A stretch of DNA of 64,000 nt from Pandoraea faecigallinarum (GCF_001029105.3 NZ_CP011807.3:1488001-1552000), one strand, 5' to 3'; counted from the first letter of the stretch, positions 8,686 through 18,148 are shown. The notes: generated by a model from the letters alone, not told the origin. Program-made: numbers and translations.

Positions 8686-9888
8686 TCACCAGTTCGTCTC
8701 GCGCTCCGGCGTCGCCGTGATCTTATGGATCGAGAGATCGGCGCCGTAGTACTCCTGCTCGTCGTCCAGCCGCAATCCGCTCACGCGTTTGATGACCCCG
8801 TAGACGATGTAGCCGCCGGCAAAGGCGATCGCCACGCCCATCAGCGTGCCGGTCAACTGCGCGACGAAGCTCACGCCGCCCAGCCCGCCGAGCCACGTCT
8901 GACCGAAGATGCCCGCTGCCAGACCGCCCCAGACGCCGCACACGCCGTGAAGCGGCCACACGCCAAGGACGTCGTCGATGCGCAGCCGGTTCTGGGTCAC
9001 GGTAAAGAGCCACACGAACAGGCCGCCCGCCATCGCCCCCACGACCAGCGCACCGAGCGGATGCATGACGTCCGAGCCGGCGCAGACTGCGACGAGGCCC
9101 GCCAGCGGGCCGTTGTGGATGAAGCCCGGATCGTCCTTGCCGACCCACATCGCCACCAGTGTGCCGCCGACCATCGCCATCAACGAGTTCACCGCCACCA
9201 ACCCCGAAATGCCGCCCACACGCTGGGCGCTCATCACGTTAAAGCCGAACCAGCCGACGATCAGTATCCACGCGCCGAGCGCCAGAAACGGAATCGACGA
9301 CGGTGGATGCGCGGCTACCTGACCCTGACCGTTATAGCGCCCGCGCCGCGCACCCAGATGCAGCACGGCGGCGAGTCCGATCCATCCGCCCACGGCATGT
9401 ACGACCACCGACCCGGCGAAATCGTGGAACGGAGCACCGAGCGCTCGCGTGAGCCAGTCCTGAATGCCGAGATGCCCGTTCCACGCAATGCCTTCGAAGA
9501 ACGGATAGATCACGCCCACGAGGAAGAACGTCGCCACCGACTGCGGGTGGAACCGGGCACGTTCCGCAATCCCGCCGGACACGATGGCCGGAATCGCCGC
9601 CGCAAACGTCAGCAGAAAAAAGAACTTGATCAGCGCATAACCGTTGTGCTCGGACAGCACGGCCGCACTCGACCAGAAATCGACGCCGTACGCGAGCGGA
9701 TAACCGATGAAGAAGTACGCAAGTCCCGAGACGGCAAAGTCCGTCAGGATCTTGACCAGCGCATTGACCTGATTTTTCTTGCGGACGGTGCCTAGTTCGA
9801 GGAACGCAAAACCGGCGTGCATGGCCAGCACAAGGATCGCGCCGAGCAGCAGGAACAGCACGTCGCCGGGTGTATTGGAATTGGGCAT
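8686..9888 (-). CDS. amtB: Ammonium transporter, Amt family
   Basis: Inner-membrane ammonium channel, 400 residues with about eleven membrane helices (Amt/Mep/Rh fold). Seen: conserved DFAGSVVVHAVGG region carrying the first pore histidine, and DDVLGVWPLHGVCGVWGG carrying the second. The C-terminal cytoplasmic tail (GLRLDDEQEYYGADLSIHK) is the segment that in other Amt proteins binds GlnK. The start at 9888 fits a sigma-54 promoter whose predicted start site is about 30 bases upstream; a longer in-frame N-terminus would be untranscribed from that promoter. No glnK is adjacent, so PII control would come from elsewhere. Confidence 0.94.
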   Translation of the reverse strand: MPNSNTPGDVLFLLLGAILVLAMHAGFAFLELGTVRKKNQVNALVKILTDFAVSGLAYFFIGYPLAYGVDFWSSAAVLSEHNGYALIKFFFLLTFAAAIPAIVSGGIAERARFHPQSVATFFLVGVIYPFFEGIAWNGHLGIQDWLTRALGAPFHDFAGSVVVHAVGGWIGLAAVLHLGARRGRYNGQGQVAAHPPSSIPFLALGAWILIVGWFGFNVMSAQRVGGISGLVAVNSLMAMVGGTLVAMWVGKDDPGFIHNGPLAGLVAVCAGSDVMHPLGALVVGAMAGGLFVWLFTVTQNRLRIDDVLGVWPLHGVCGVWGGLAAGIFGQTWLGGLGGVSFVAQLTGTLMGVAIAFAGGYIVYGVIKRVSGLRLDDEQEYYGADLSIHKITATPERETNW

Positions 9889-9930
9889 GAATGTGCTCTT
9901 TTGGTGCAAACGTGAGGAGAGATGACCACA

Positions 9931-9946
9931 TGCAAGACCGATGCCA
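9931..9946 (-). promoter_or_regulatory. Sigma-54 promoter of amtB
   Basis: Minus strand reads TGGCATCGGTCTTGCA, which fits the RpoN consensus TGGCAC-N5-TTGCW with exact GG-N10-GC spacing. The predicted transcription start, about 12 bases past the GC, lies near 9920, 30 bases before the amtB ATG. Nitrogen-limited expression through NtrC is the expected control. Confidence 0.85.
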
Positions 9947-10013
9947 GAGATCATCATCGCCTTGATTTGCATAGGAGTTTTACCTGTCGATCCATCTTTG
10001 CGTGGAGCATGTT

Positions 10014-10074
10014 GCACGTTCGTGGTGCTGCAACCAAGCGGCGTGGGTGATCCGCGTGCACGCAAGTGCGTGCA
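10014..10074 (-). promoter_or_regulatory. NtrC-like enhancer sites upstream of amtB
   Basis: GCAC-N7-GTGC at 10014-10028 has the half-site spacing of NtrC boxes and sits about 70-80 bp upstream of the sigma-54 promoter, a normal enhancer distance. A second perfect palindrome TGCACGC-N4-GCGTGCA (10057-10074) is 30 bp further; its spacing differs by one from the NtrC consensus, so it may be a weaker site. Confidence 0.6.
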
Positions 10075-10274
10075 TGTGCGCCGGGACAGCCATGTGCCCG
10101 GCGCCCGGACGGGCCGAAGCCATGGGGCGGCCGGGCAGGGATCGGGCCTGACAGGAATCGATAGGAATCGACAGCGATCGGCCTGGCTCACGCGGTGCAT
10201 CCCACGAATGTGCGGTATAGAATCAGGCGTTCATCGGCATGCGCATCATCACGAATCCATCACTGAGGAAAACC

Positions 10275-10574
10275 ATGATTTTTGAAATCGCCCAGATCGA
10301 AGTGAAGCCCGGCAAGGAAGCCGAATTCGAACAAGGTGTCGTCAAGGCGGCGCCGCTGTTCAAGGGCTCGAAGGGCTGCCACGGCATGCGTCTGCTCAAG
10401 TCCATCGAGCAGCCGGCACACTACAGTCTTGTCGTGACCTGGGAAACGCTCGAAGATCACACCGTGCACTTCCGCAATTCGGATGCCTTCCAGCAATGGC
10501 GCGCGCTGGTAAGCGAGTGCTTCGCGGCACCGCCGAATGTCGGTCACGTGACGGAAGCTTTGATCGGCTTCTGA
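10275..10574 (+). CDS. ABM-domain (antibiotic biosynthesis monooxygenase-like) protein
   Basis: A 100-residue single-domain dimeric alpha/beta-barrel protein of the ABM superfamily (starts MIFEIAQIEVKPGKE, with a HFRNSDAF motif around residues 70-77). Family members include quinol and heme monooxygenases and stress proteins, so the substrate cannot be named. GAGGAAAACC precedes the ATG at 10275. It is monocistronic, closed by a terminator at 10620-10657. Confidence 0.8.
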   Translation: MIFEIAQIEVKPGKEAEFEQGVVKAAPLFKGSKGCHGMRLLKSIEQPAHYSLVVTWETLEDHTVHFRNSDAFQQWRALVSECFAAPPNVGHVTEALIGF

Positions 10575-10619
10575 ACATGGCGCGCATCGCGTGCGCGCGG
10601 ATCTCGGTTGAATCAATAG

Positions 10620-10657
10620 GCGGCGACGGGACGAGCCTCCCTCGCCGCTTCTGTTTT
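10620..10657 (+). terminator. Terminator after the ABM gene
   Basis: Stem GCGGCGA (10620-10626) / TCGCCGC (10642-10648), a 15-base loop, then TTCTGTTTT. Confidence 0.7.
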
Positions 10658-10748
10658 GTGCGACGGGAAATAAGGGTTAACACGATATCAGTTACGAAAA
10701 GTTTTCAGATAACATGCAAACCAGAAAAGCACGAGACTCCGTAAGCGC

Positions 10749-11480
10749 ATGACGACCAGGCCCAAGACCCTGACCGAACAGGTCGCGCAACAGTTGCTCG
10801 ACGCGATCCGGCAGGGCGTCTATCCCGTCGGCACGAAGTTGCCGACCGGCAAGCAGCTTGCCGAAACGTACGGTGTGAGTTCCGCGGTGATTCGCGAGGT
10901 CACCGAACGCCTGCGCGCGCAGGGAATGATCGACAGCCGGCAGGGCGCGGGGGTAACGGTGAAGGCACGCACGCCGCAAAGCGGCTTTCAGGTGCCGGTC
11001 GGACAGGACGCGGCAGATCTCGCCAGCGTCTACGAACTTCGTCTGGATCTGGAGAGCACCGCCGCCGCACTGGCCGCCGTGCGCCACACGGACGAAGACA
11101 TCCGGCGACTCGAAGACATTCTGGCCGGGCTCGAAACGAACCTGTATCACCCCGAGAACGGTGTCGAGTTCGACACCGCTTTTCACGCCGCCATTGCGCG
11201 CGCCACGCACAACCGCTATTACGCGGACTTGCTGCAATACCTGAACCTGCAAATCCGGCAGGTCGTGCAGGCCGCACGTACGAATACGTTGCGCCATGAA
11301 GGTCTGGCGGCGCAGGTGCATCAGGAGCACGTCGCCGTCTTCAATGCGATCAAGGCGCGCGATCCGCTGCTTGCCAAGGCGGCGGCACTCTCGCATCTGC
11401 TGCGCGCGTCGGCCCGGCTCGGGCTGACCTTGCCCGGACGCGACATCATCACCGGCGCCATTGCGCCGACGCGTGCCTGA
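10749..11480 (+). CDS. GntR-family regulator, FadR/FCD subfamily
   Basis: 243 residues: N-terminal winged helix (about 8-75, with GTKLPTGKQLAETYGVSSAVIRE) and an all-helical FCD ligand domain (about 95-225) with the metal-site Asp/His pattern (FDTAFHAAIARATHN and VHQEHVAVFNAI). FCD regulators usually sense small carboxylic acids. It is the first gene of a rightward cluster encoding a hydroxyacid dehydrogenase, an amidohydrolase and an MFS carrier, which it most likely controls. AT-rich DNA lies in the 100 bases upstream. Confidence 0.9.
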   Translation: MTTRPKTLTEQVAQQLLDAIRQGVYPVGTKLPTGKQLAETYGVSSAVIREVTERLRAQGMIDSRQGAGVTVKARTPQSGFQVPVGQDAADLASVYELRLDLESTAAALAAVRHTDEDIRRLEDILAGLETNLYHPENGVEFDTAFHAAIARATHNRYYADLLQYLNLQIRQVVQAARTNTLRHEGLAAQVHQEHVAVFNAIKARDPLLAKAAALSHLLRASARLGLTLPGRDIITGAIAPTRA

Positions 11481-11521
11481 CATCCCACCCCGTTTCCCCG
11501 ACGTCCCCGACGCGTACCGCC

Positions 11522-12934
11522 ATGACCCTCACTGCTTTCGCTCAACGTCTCATCGATGCCGTCGGCGCCGACAGCGTTCTCACTTGCGCAGACGACATTG
11601 CGCCCTGGCTCGCCGACTGGCGCGGCATGTATCGCGGCTGCGCGCAGGCCGTCGTGCGTCCGCGCTCGACGGAGGATGTCGCGCGGATCCTCGCGCTGTG
11701 CCAGAGCACCGCCACGCCCGTCGTGCCGCGCGGCGGCAACACGGGGCTGTGCGGCGGCGCCACGCCCGACAAGTCGGCGCACAACGTGGTGTTGAGCCTC
11801 GATCGCATGAACGCCGTGCGCAGTCTGGACACCATCGCCAACACGCTGGTGGCCGAAGCCGGCTGCATTCTCGAAGACCTGCAACGTACGGCGCGTGACG
11901 CGAACCGCCTGCTGCCGCTCAGTCTGGCGGCCGAGGGTTCGTGTCAACTCGGTGGCAATCTCGCCACGAACGCCGGCGGCGTGAACGTCGTGCGCTATGG
12001 CATGACGCGCGAACTCGTGCTGGGAGTGGAAGCCGTGCTGCCGAACGGCGAGATCCTCCACGGCCTGCGTACACTGCGCAAGGACAATACCGGTTACGAC
12101 CTCAAGCAGTTGCTCATCGGCTCGGAGGGCACGCTGGGCGTCATCACGGCGGCGGCGCTGCGCCTGTATGCGCCCACGCCGGTGCGCCAGGTCGTGATTG
12201 CGGCGGTCACGTCGCCGCGTCAGGCGCTGGAACTCTACGAACTGCTGTTCGCCGAGTGCGGCCCGCGCATGCAGGCATTCGAATTCTTCACGGGCGAGTG
12301 CGTCGATCTGGTCATGGCCCATGTGCCCGGCGTACGCGCGCCGTTCGGCGAGCGTCATCCCGGTTACGTGCTGGTCGAACTGGCCGATACGGCCGACGAG
12401 CAGGCGCTGGGGGCGTTGCTCGAACGCGTGATCGAGACGGCTATCGAGCGCGATCTGTGTGCGGACGCCGTGGTGTCGTCCACGCTGGCCCAGGTCGAGG
12501 AGATGTGGAAGCTTCGAGAGGAAATTTCCGAGGCGCAACGTGCCGACGGTCCGCATCTGAAGCACGACATCTCGCTGCCGATCGAATCGATTCCGGCGTT
12601 CATGACGAGCGCCGAAGCGCGCGTACGAGGCGTGTGTCCGCAGGTGCGCCCATTCATCTTCGGCCATTTCGGCGACGGCAATCTGCACTACAACCTGTCG
12701 CGTCCGGCAGGCGCGCCGGCCGATTTCATGGCCCGGCAGGGCGAAGCGATCACGGCCGAAGTGCTCGACGAAGTGGCGCGTTTCGGCGGCAGCATCAGCG
12801 CCGAGCATGGCATTGGTCAACTCAAGCGGGACTACTTCGTAAAGTACAAGTCACCGCTGGAGTTGCGTCTGATGCGCGAGATCAAGGCCGTGTTCGACCC
12901 GGCCGGCATCATGAACCCTGGGAAACTGATCTAA
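11522..12934 (+). CDS. FAD-linked hydroxyacid dehydrogenase (D-2-hydroxyglutarate/D-lactate type)
   Basis: 470 residues. FAD_binding_4 domain (about 40-180) with the flavin loop PRGGNTGLCGG and a C-terminal FAD-oxidase_C domain (about 220-468) with HFGDGNLHYN and SAEHGIGQ, which supply metal and substrate ligands in D-2-hydroxyglutarate and D-lactate dehydrogenases. Members oxidise D-2-hydroxyacids and commonly pass electrons to ETF; etfBA lies two genes downstream, supporting that acceptor. The true substrate is open; the adjacent amidohydrolase resembles pyrone-dicarboxylate lactonase, so a hydroxylated dicarboxylate is possible. Confidence 0.88.
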   Translation: MTLTAFAQRLIDAVGADSVLTCADDIAPWLADWRGMYRGCAQAVVRPRSTEDVARILALCQSTATPVVPRGGNTGLCGGATPDKSAHNVVLSLDRMNAVRSLDTIANTLVAEAGCILEDLQRTARDANRLLPLSLAAEGSCQLGGNLATNAGGVNVVRYGMTRELVLGVEAVLPNGEILHGLRTLRKDNTGYDLKQLLIGSEGTLGVITAAALRLYAPTPVRQVVIAAVTSPRQALELYELLFAECGPRMQAFEFFTGECVDLVMAHVPGVRAPFGERHPGYVLVELADTADEQALGALLERVIETAIERDLCADAVVSSTLAQVEEMWKLREEISEAQRADGPHLKHDISLPIESIPAFMTSAEARVRGVCPQVRPFIFGHFGDGNLHYNLSRPAGAPADFMARQGEAITAEVLDEVARFGGSISAEHGIGQLKRDYFVKYKSPLELRLMREIKAVFDPAGIMNPGKLI

Positions 12935-12947
12935 CTGAGGAGTCGAC

Positions 12948-13826
12948 ATGTCCGCAAGTTCCACCTCTGGCGCGCCGCTGTGTCTCGGGCCGCTGCCGGA
13001 GATCGATCCGCCCACGTTCGACGTGCCGTTCGGCGCTGTCGACACGCATGCTCACGTGGTCGCCGCCAGCGAGGCCTACCCGATGGTGCCCGAGCGCAGC
13101 TATACGCCGCCGCCCGCGCCTGAGGACAAATACCTCGCGATGCTCGACGCCACGGGCATGACCTACGGCGTGCTGGTGCAAATCAGCGTGTACGGCACAG
13201 ACAACCGCTACATGCTCGAGACGCTGCGCCGTCACCCGGATCGGCTGCGCGGCATTGCCGTCGTATCGCCAGATGTGACCGACGCGCAACTCGAAGCGAT
13301 GCACGCGGCGGGCGTTCGGGGGCTGCGCATCAACGTTCTGTTCGGCGGCGGCATCGGCTTTGCCGCAATGGAAACGCTCGCACATCGCATCAAGGATCTG
13401 GGCTGGCACATGCAGTTTCTGATGGACGTGAATACCTTGCCCGAATTGATGCCGCGCATGACGTCGTTGCCCGTGCCGGGCATCGTCGATCACATGGGGC
13501 ACACGCCCGTAGCGCAAGGACTCGATTCGCCGGGCTTCTCCGCGCTTCGCTCGCTCGTGCGCGATCACGGCTACTGGGTCAAGCTCTCGGGCGCCTATCG
13601 CATCAGCGAACGGTTTCCGGCGTTCGACGATGTCACGCCGTTCGCACAGGCGCTGATCGAAGACGCTCCCGATCGCATGGTGTGGGGCAGCGACTGGCCG
13701 CATGTCTCGCTCACGCGCATGCCGAACACCGGCGCGCTGCGCAATCTGCTGCCGCAGTGGGCGCCGGACGCCGATATGCGCCGCCGCATTCTGGTGGACA
13801 ACCCGGCGCGCCTGTATGGGTTCTGA
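12948..13826 (+). CDS. Metal-dependent hydrolase, amidohydrolase 2 family (LigI-like)
   Basis: 292-residue TIM-barrel hydrolase. Motifs: DTHAHV near residue 28 (strand 1 HxH), VDHMGH in the middle and WGSDWPH near residue 245 with the catalytic Asp. This set resembles 2-pyrone-4,6-dicarboxylate hydrolase (LigI) and related lactonases of the aromatic degradation branch. It begins 13 bases after the dehydrogenase, with TGAGGAG before its ATG, so the two are co-translated. The physiological lactone is unknown. Confidence 0.85.
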   Translation: MSASSTSGAPLCLGPLPEIDPPTFDVPFGAVDTHAHVVAASEAYPMVPERSYTPPPAPEDKYLAMLDATGMTYGVLVQISVYGTDNRYMLETLRRHPDRLRGIAVVSPDVTDAQLEAMHAAGVRGLRINVLFGGGIGFAAMETLAHRIKDLGWHMQFLMDVNTLPELMPRMTSLPVPGIVDHMGHTPVAQGLDSPGFSALRSLVRDHGYWVKLSGAYRISERFPAFDDVTPFAQALIEDAPDRMVWGSDWPHVSLTRMPNTGALRNLLPQWAPDADMRRRILVDNPARLYGF

Positions 13827-13888
13827 ATTTCACCCGATCCGGGCGCGTCGCGCGCTCTCGTAGTTCCAGAGGTACAGGAGGAGACAAG

Positions 13889-15118
13889 ATGAATTGGTAT
13901 CGCCAGATGAACAAGACCGAGCGGCATACGTTTGTCGCCGCGTTCGGCGGATGGGCGCTGGATGCGCTCGATTTCATGGTGTTCACGTTTGTGATTTCGA
14001 CACTGATCACCGTGTTCAGCATCGACAAGGGACAGGCCGGCATGCTGGCGACCGTGACGCTGCTGTTCTCCGCTATCGGTGGGTGGCTTGCGGGGGTGCT
14101 GGCCGACCGCTTCGGGCGTGTGCGCATCCTTCAGGTCACGATTTTGTGGTTCTCCGTGTGCACGGTGCTCATCGGCTTCGCGCAGAACTTCGAGCAGATT
14201 TTCATCCTCCGGGCGCTGCAAGGACTGGGCTTCGGCGGTGAGTGGGCCGTCGGTTCGGTGCTCATGGGGGAGATCGTGCGCACCGAGTATCGCGGACGCG
14301 CCGTGGGCACGGTGCAAAGCGGCTGGGCCATCGGCTGGGCGGTGGCGGCGCTGTGCTACACGGCGTCGTTCTCGCTCCTGCCCGAAGCCTATGCCTGGCG
14401 CGTGCTGTTCTGGATCGGCGTGATTCCGGCGCTGTTCGTGCTCTTCATCCGAAAGAACGTGCCGGAGCCGGAACTGTTCGAACGCACGCGCAAACGCGAG
14501 GAGTCCGCAGCGAAACGCACGTCGGCATGGGCGATTTTCTCGCCCTCGCTCATCAAGACCACCGCACTCGCGGCGCTGCTGTGCACGGGCGTGCAGGGCG
14601 GGTACTATGCCGTGACGACCTGGCTGCCAACGTTCCTGAAGACGGAGCGGCACCTGTCGGTGATCGGCACCGGCGGCTACCTGCTCGTCATCATTCTGGG
14701 ATCGTTCATCGGCTACCTGACGGGCGCGTATCTGACAGACCGTCTGGGACGCCGCGCGAACCTGCTGGTTTTCGCCGTGCTCTCGGGGGCGAGCATCTAC
14801 GTGTACACGCAGATCCAGTTGAGCAACGATCAGATGCTGATCCTCGGCTTCCCGTTGGGCTTCGCGGCTTCGGGCATTTTCAGCGGCATGGGGGCGTACC
14901 TCACGGAGCTGTTTCCCTCGGCGGTGCGTGCGAACGCGCAGGGCTTCGCGTATAACTTCGGACGCGGCATCGGAGCCCTGTTCCCGAGTCTGGTCGGCTA
15001 TCTGGCCAAGACGAGTGGCCTGGGCACCGCGATCGGCATGTTTGCCGGCGGCGCCTATCTCGTTGTCTTGGTTACCGCTTTCATGTTGCCCGAGACGAAA
15101 GGGCGGGAAATCGAGTAA
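13889..15118 (+). CDS. MFS transporter, metabolite:H+ symporter type
   Basis: 409 residues, twelve predicted membrane helices. Typical MFS loop-2/3 motif (GVLADRFGRVRI) and LGFGGEWAVG of the aromatic-acid/sialate symporter group. An excellent AGGAGGAG sits before the ATG at 13889; longer in-frame starts lie inside the previous gene. Third gene after the dehydrogenase and lactonase-like hydrolase, so it probably imports their substrate or its precursor. A strong hairpin follows immediately. Confidence 0.88.
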   Translation: MNWYRQMNKTERHTFVAAFGGWALDALDFMVFTFVISTLITVFSIDKGQAGMLATVTLLFSAIGGWLAGVLADRFGRVRILQVTILWFSVCTVLIGFAQNFEQIFILRALQGLGFGGEWAVGSVLMGEIVRTEYRGRAVGTVQSGWAIGWAVAALCYTASFSLLPEAYAWRVLFWIGVIPALFVLFIRKNVPEPELFERTRKREESAAKRTSAWAIFSPSLIKTTALAALLCTGVQGGYYAVTTWLPTFLKTERHLSVIGTGGYLLVIILGSFIGYLTGAYLTDRLGRRANLLVFAVLSGASIYVYTQIQLSNDQMLILGFPLGFAASGIFSGMGAYLTELFPSAVRANAQGFAYNFGRGIGALFPSLVGYLAKTSGLGTAIGMFAGGAYLVVLVTAFMLPETKGREIE

Positions 15119-15144
15119 GGTCGCAAGCCGGTTCGTATATTCGA

Positions 15145-15186
15145 GGGCGGCGCATGCCGGAGTGACGGCAGGCCGCCCGGTTTTTT
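15145..15186 (+). terminator. Strong hairpin-T6 between the MFS gene and etfB
   Basis: Outer stem GGGCGGC (15145-15151) / GCCGCCC (15172-15178), inner stem TGCCG/CGGCA, then GG and six T ending at 15186. The etfB ATG is only 17 bases past the T-run, which holds just the ribosome-binding site CAAGGAG, so etfBA transcription must initiate upstream and cross this element, or begin almost leaderless. Confidence 0.85.
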
Positions 15187-15203
15187 GAGTCAAGGAGTTC
15201 CGC

Positions 15204-15953
15204 ATGAAGATCCTGGTACCGGTCAAACGGGTGGTGGATTACAACGTAAAGGTTCGCGTGAAGAGCGATGGCACGGGTGTGGACATTGCGAACGTGAAGA
15301 TGTCGATGAATCCGTTCGACGAAATCGCGGTGGAAGAGGCGGTGCGGCTCAAGGAGGCGGGCATTGCGACGGAAGTGATCGCGGTGTCGGCGGGTGTGGC
15401 GCAGTCGCAGGAGACGCTGCGCACGGCGCTGGCAATCGGGGCGGATCGCGCGATCCTCATCGAGTCGGACGACGAGTTGCAGCCGCTGGCGGTGGCCAAG
15501 CTGCTCAAGGCCATTGTCGAGAAGGAGCAGCCGCAACTGGTGATTCTTGGCAAACAGGCCATCGACGACGATTCGAATCAAACCGGTCAGATGCTCGCGG
15601 CGCTGGCGAAGCTGCCGCAGGCGACGTTCGCCTCGAAGGTGACGATTGCCGGCAACCGTGCGCAGGTCACGCGCGAGGTGGACGGCGGTCTGGAGACCGT
15701 GTCGCTGTCGCTGCCGGCGGTGATCACGACGGATCTGCGTCTGAACGAGCCGCGTTACGTGACGCTGCCCAACATCATGAAGGCGAAGAAGAAGCCGCTG
15801 GAGAGCGTCAAGCCTGCGGATCTGGGCGTTGACGTGAGCCCGCGCCTGAAGACGCTGAAGGTGGCCGAGCCGCCCAAGCGCAGCGCGGGTGTGAAGGTGG
15901 CGGACGTGGCAACGCTCGTCGAAAAGCTCAAGACCGAAGCGAAGGTCATTTAA
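15204..15953 (+). CDS. etfB: Electron transfer flavoprotein beta subunit
   Basis: 249 residues, typical EtfB length, starting [17 protein letters not shown] and with the AMP-binding region around residues 115-130 ([13 protein letters not shown]). With EtfA it carries electrons from FAD dehydrogenases (acyl-CoA dehydrogenases, hydroxyacid dehydrogenases) to ETF-ubiquinone oxidoreductase. CAAGGAG seven bases before the ATG. Likely electron donors in the window are the 11.5-kb hydroxyacid dehydrogenase and the 27.4-kb acyl-CoA dehydrogenase. The leader hairpin is noted separately. Confidence 0.96.
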   Translation: MKILVPVKRVVDYNVKVRVKSDGTGVDIANVKMSMNPFDEIAVEEAVRLKEAGIATEVIAVSAGVAQSQETLRTALAIGADRAILIESDDELQPLAVAKLLKAIVEKEQPQLVILGKQAIDDDSNQTGQMLAALAKLPQATFASKVTIAGNRAQVTREVDGGLETVSLSLPAVITTDLRLNEPRYVTLPNIMKAKKKPLESVKPADLGVDVSPRLKTLKVAEPPKRSAGVKVADVATLVEKLKTEAKVI

Positions 15954-15966
15954 GGGAGACGGCGAG

Positions 15967-16899
15967 ATGAGCATTCTTGTCATTGCGGAACACGACAACC
16001 AGGCCCTCAAGGCGGCGACCCTCAATACGGTGACGGCGGCGCTGCAATGCGGCGAGGACGTGCACGTGCTGGTCGCGGGCAGCAACGCGAAGGAAGCGGC
16101 GCAAGCGGCGGCGCAAATTGCCGGTGTGAAGAAGGTGCTGCTGGCCGAGGCGGCTTACTTCGGGGAAGGCCTCGCGGAGAACATTGCCGACGAGGTGGTG
16201 TCGATTGCGGGCGCTTACTCGCACATCCTCGCGCCGGCCACGGCGTACGGCAAGAACATCGCGCCGCGCGTGGCGGCGCTGCTGGACGTGGCGCAGATCT
16301 CGGACATCACGAAGGTCGAGAGCGCGGACACGTTCGAGCGTCCGATCTACGCGGGCAACGCGATTGCCACGGTGCAAAGCTCGGACAAGGTGAAGGTCAT
16401 CACGGTGCGCTCGACGGGTTTCGATCCGGCAGCGGCCACGGGCGGCAGTGCGGCGGTGGAAAGTGTGGCGGCCACGCCGGACGCGGGGGTGTCGCAGTTC
16501 GTGGGCCGTGAGGTGACGAAGCTCGACCGTCCGGAGCTGACCTCGGCGAAGATCATCGTCTCGGGCGGGCGGGGACTGGGCAGCGGCGAGAACTACACGA
16601 AGGTGCTCGAGCCGCTGGCGGACAAGCTGGGCGCGGCGCTGGGCGCATCGCGTGCGGCGGTCGATGCGGGTTACGTGCCGAACGACTATCAGGTCGGGCA
16701 GACGGGCAAGATCGTGGCGCCGCAACTGTACGTGGCGGTGGGGATCTCGGGTGCGATCCAGCACCTGGCTGGGATGAAGGATTCGAAGGTGATCGTGGCG
16801 ATCAACAAGGATCCGGAAGCGCCGATCTTCTCGGTGGCGGACTACGGCCTGGTGGGCGATCTGTTCACGGTCGTGCCGGAACTCACGGGCGCGCTGTAA
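15967..16899 (+). CDS. etfA: Electron transfer flavoprotein alpha subunit
   Basis: 310 residues, standard length. The C-terminal FAD domain shows [10 protein letters not shown] and [15 protein letters not shown], the flavin-binding signatures. It starts 13 bases after etfB with GGGAGA as ribosome-binding site. The subunits form the usual heterodimer with one FAD and one AMP. Confidence 0.96.
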   Translation: MSILVIAEHDNQALKAATLNTVTAALQCGEDVHVLVAGSNAKEAAQAAAQIAGVKKVLLAEAAYFGEGLAENIADEVVSIAGAYSHILAPATAYGKNIAPRVAALLDVAQISDITKVESADTFERPIYAGNAIATVQSSDKVKVITVRSTGFDPAAATGGSAAVESVAATPDAGVSQFVGREVTKLDRPELTSAKIIVSGGRGLGSGENYTKVLEPLADKLGAALGASRAAVDAGYVPNDYQVGQTGKIVAPQLYVAVGISGAIQHLAGMKDSKVIVAINKDPEAPIFSVADYGLVGDLFTVVPELTGAL

Positions 16900-17041
16900 G
16901 CGTGCCGAAGCGGTAACGACACCGCAAGGCAGCAAGGCTGCGGGAGCCGATCCCGCAGCCGATTCGTATGGGGAGGCGGCTGGCAACGGTGCGCGTCCTC
17001 ATCCGAATCGGGCATTCTCGAATGGCAAACGGGGAATAGCG

Positions 17042-18148
17042 ATGGACAAAGTCGATTGCGTCGTGATCGGCGCGGGCGTGGTGGGACTGGCCGTTGCGCG
17101 AACGATGGCGATGGCAGGGCGTGAAGTGGTGGTGCTGGAGTCCGAGCGCGCCATCGGCACCGGTACGAGTTCGCGCAACAGCGAAGTCATTCACGGTGGC
17201 ATCTACTATCCGCCGGGCTCGCTCAAAGCGAAGCTTTGTGTCGAGGGCAAACACCGTCTGTATGCGTTTTGCGAGACGCATGGCGTGGAGCATCGCCGGT
17301 GCGGCAAGTTGATCGTTGCGACCACGGATCATCAGCTCGCCCAGCTTGAGGCTATCGCTGCCAACGCACGTGCGAGCGGCGTCGATGATCTTCAATGGCT
17401 CAGTGCCGCCGAGGTTAGGCGACGCGAACCGGATTTGCACACGTTTGGTGCGTTGCTATCGCCGTCGACGGGCATCGTGGACAGTCACGGGCTCATGCTT
17501 GCGTTGCAGGGCGATGCGGAGAACGCCGGCGCCATGCTCGCGTTCGACGCGCGCGTCACGGGCGCCCATGTTGGCGGCAGTGGCGGCATCGAACTGCACG
17601 TCGAGACGCAGGGCGTCACCTCCATGCTGCTCGCCAACACCGTGATCAATAGCGCAGGCCTTCATGCCGTCGACATCGCACGCCGGTTCGAGGGGCTGCC
17701 GTCCGAACACATTCCGCCACGGTATTTCGCGAAGGGCAGCTACTTCTCGTGCGCGCAGCGTGCGCCGTTCACGCACCTCATCTATCCGGTGCCCGAGCCG
17801 GGCGGGCTGGGGGTGCATCTGACGCTCGATCTGGGCGGGCAGGCGCGGTTCGGTCCGAACGTCCAGTGGATCGACGAGATCGATTACACGGTCGATCCAT
17901 CCGACGCCGACGGTTTCTACGCGGCAGTGCGGCGGTACTGGCCGGCGCTCGCGCACGGGGCATTGCAACCGGGCTATGCGGGAATCAGGCCGAAGATCAG
18001 CGCTCCGGGCGAGCCGGCGGCCGATTTTCGTATCGATGGACCAGCGGTGCATGGCGTGGCGGGACTCGTGAACCTGTTCGGTATCGAGTCGCCCGGCCTG
18101 ACGGCGTCGCTGGCGATTGCGGAGGCGGTGAGCGCAGCGCTTTCCTGA
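17042..18148 (+). CDS. lhgO: FAD-dependent oxidoreductase, L-2-hydroxyglutarate oxidase-like
   Basis: 368 residues of the DAO fold: Rossmann [11 protein letters not shown] at residues 11-21, then [17 protein letters not shown], a signature of L-2-hydroxyglutarate dehydrogenase/oxidase proteins, and a C-terminal PKISAPG-FRIDG segment. It oxidises an L-2-hydroxyacid to the 2-oxoacid; in E. coli the electrons go to the respiratory quinone. It follows etfA by 142 bases, so it may be a separate unit. Together with the D-type dehydrogenase upstream the cluster holds enzymes for both hydroxyacid configurations. The substrate is inferred only from family. Confidence 0.82.
   Translation: MDKVDCVVIGAGVVGLAVARTMAMAGREVVVLESERAIGTGTSSRNSEVIHGGIYYPPGSLKAKLCVEGKHRLYAFCETHGVEHRRCGKLIVATTDHQLAQLEAIAANARASGVDDLQWLSAAEVRRREPDLHTFGALLSPSTGIVDSHGLMLALQGDAENAGAMLAFDARVTGAHVGGSGGIELHVETQGVTSMLLANTVINSAGLHAVDIARRFEGLPSEHIPPRYFAKGSYFSCAQRAPFTHLIYPVPEPGGLGVHLTLDLGGQARFGPNVQWIDEIDYTVDPSDADGFYAAVRRYWPALAHGALQPGYAGIRPKISAPGEPAADFRIDGPAVHGVAGLVNLFGIESPGLTASLAIAEAVSAALS

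Larger units (their letters stand above)
9889..10274. other. amtB regulatory region
   Basis: 386 bases between divergent genes, explained below by a sigma-54 promoter, an NtrC-like site and a further palindrome on the amtB side. I saw no distinct promoter for the rightward ABM gene; GTATAGAATC around 10213-10222 contains a -10-like TATAGA. Confidence 0.6.

Noticed and set aside
9889..9970. N-terminal extension of AmtB starting at an upstream in-frame ATG
   Set aside because: The ATG lies upstream of the sigma-54 start site and the residues do not resemble an Amt signal peptide.
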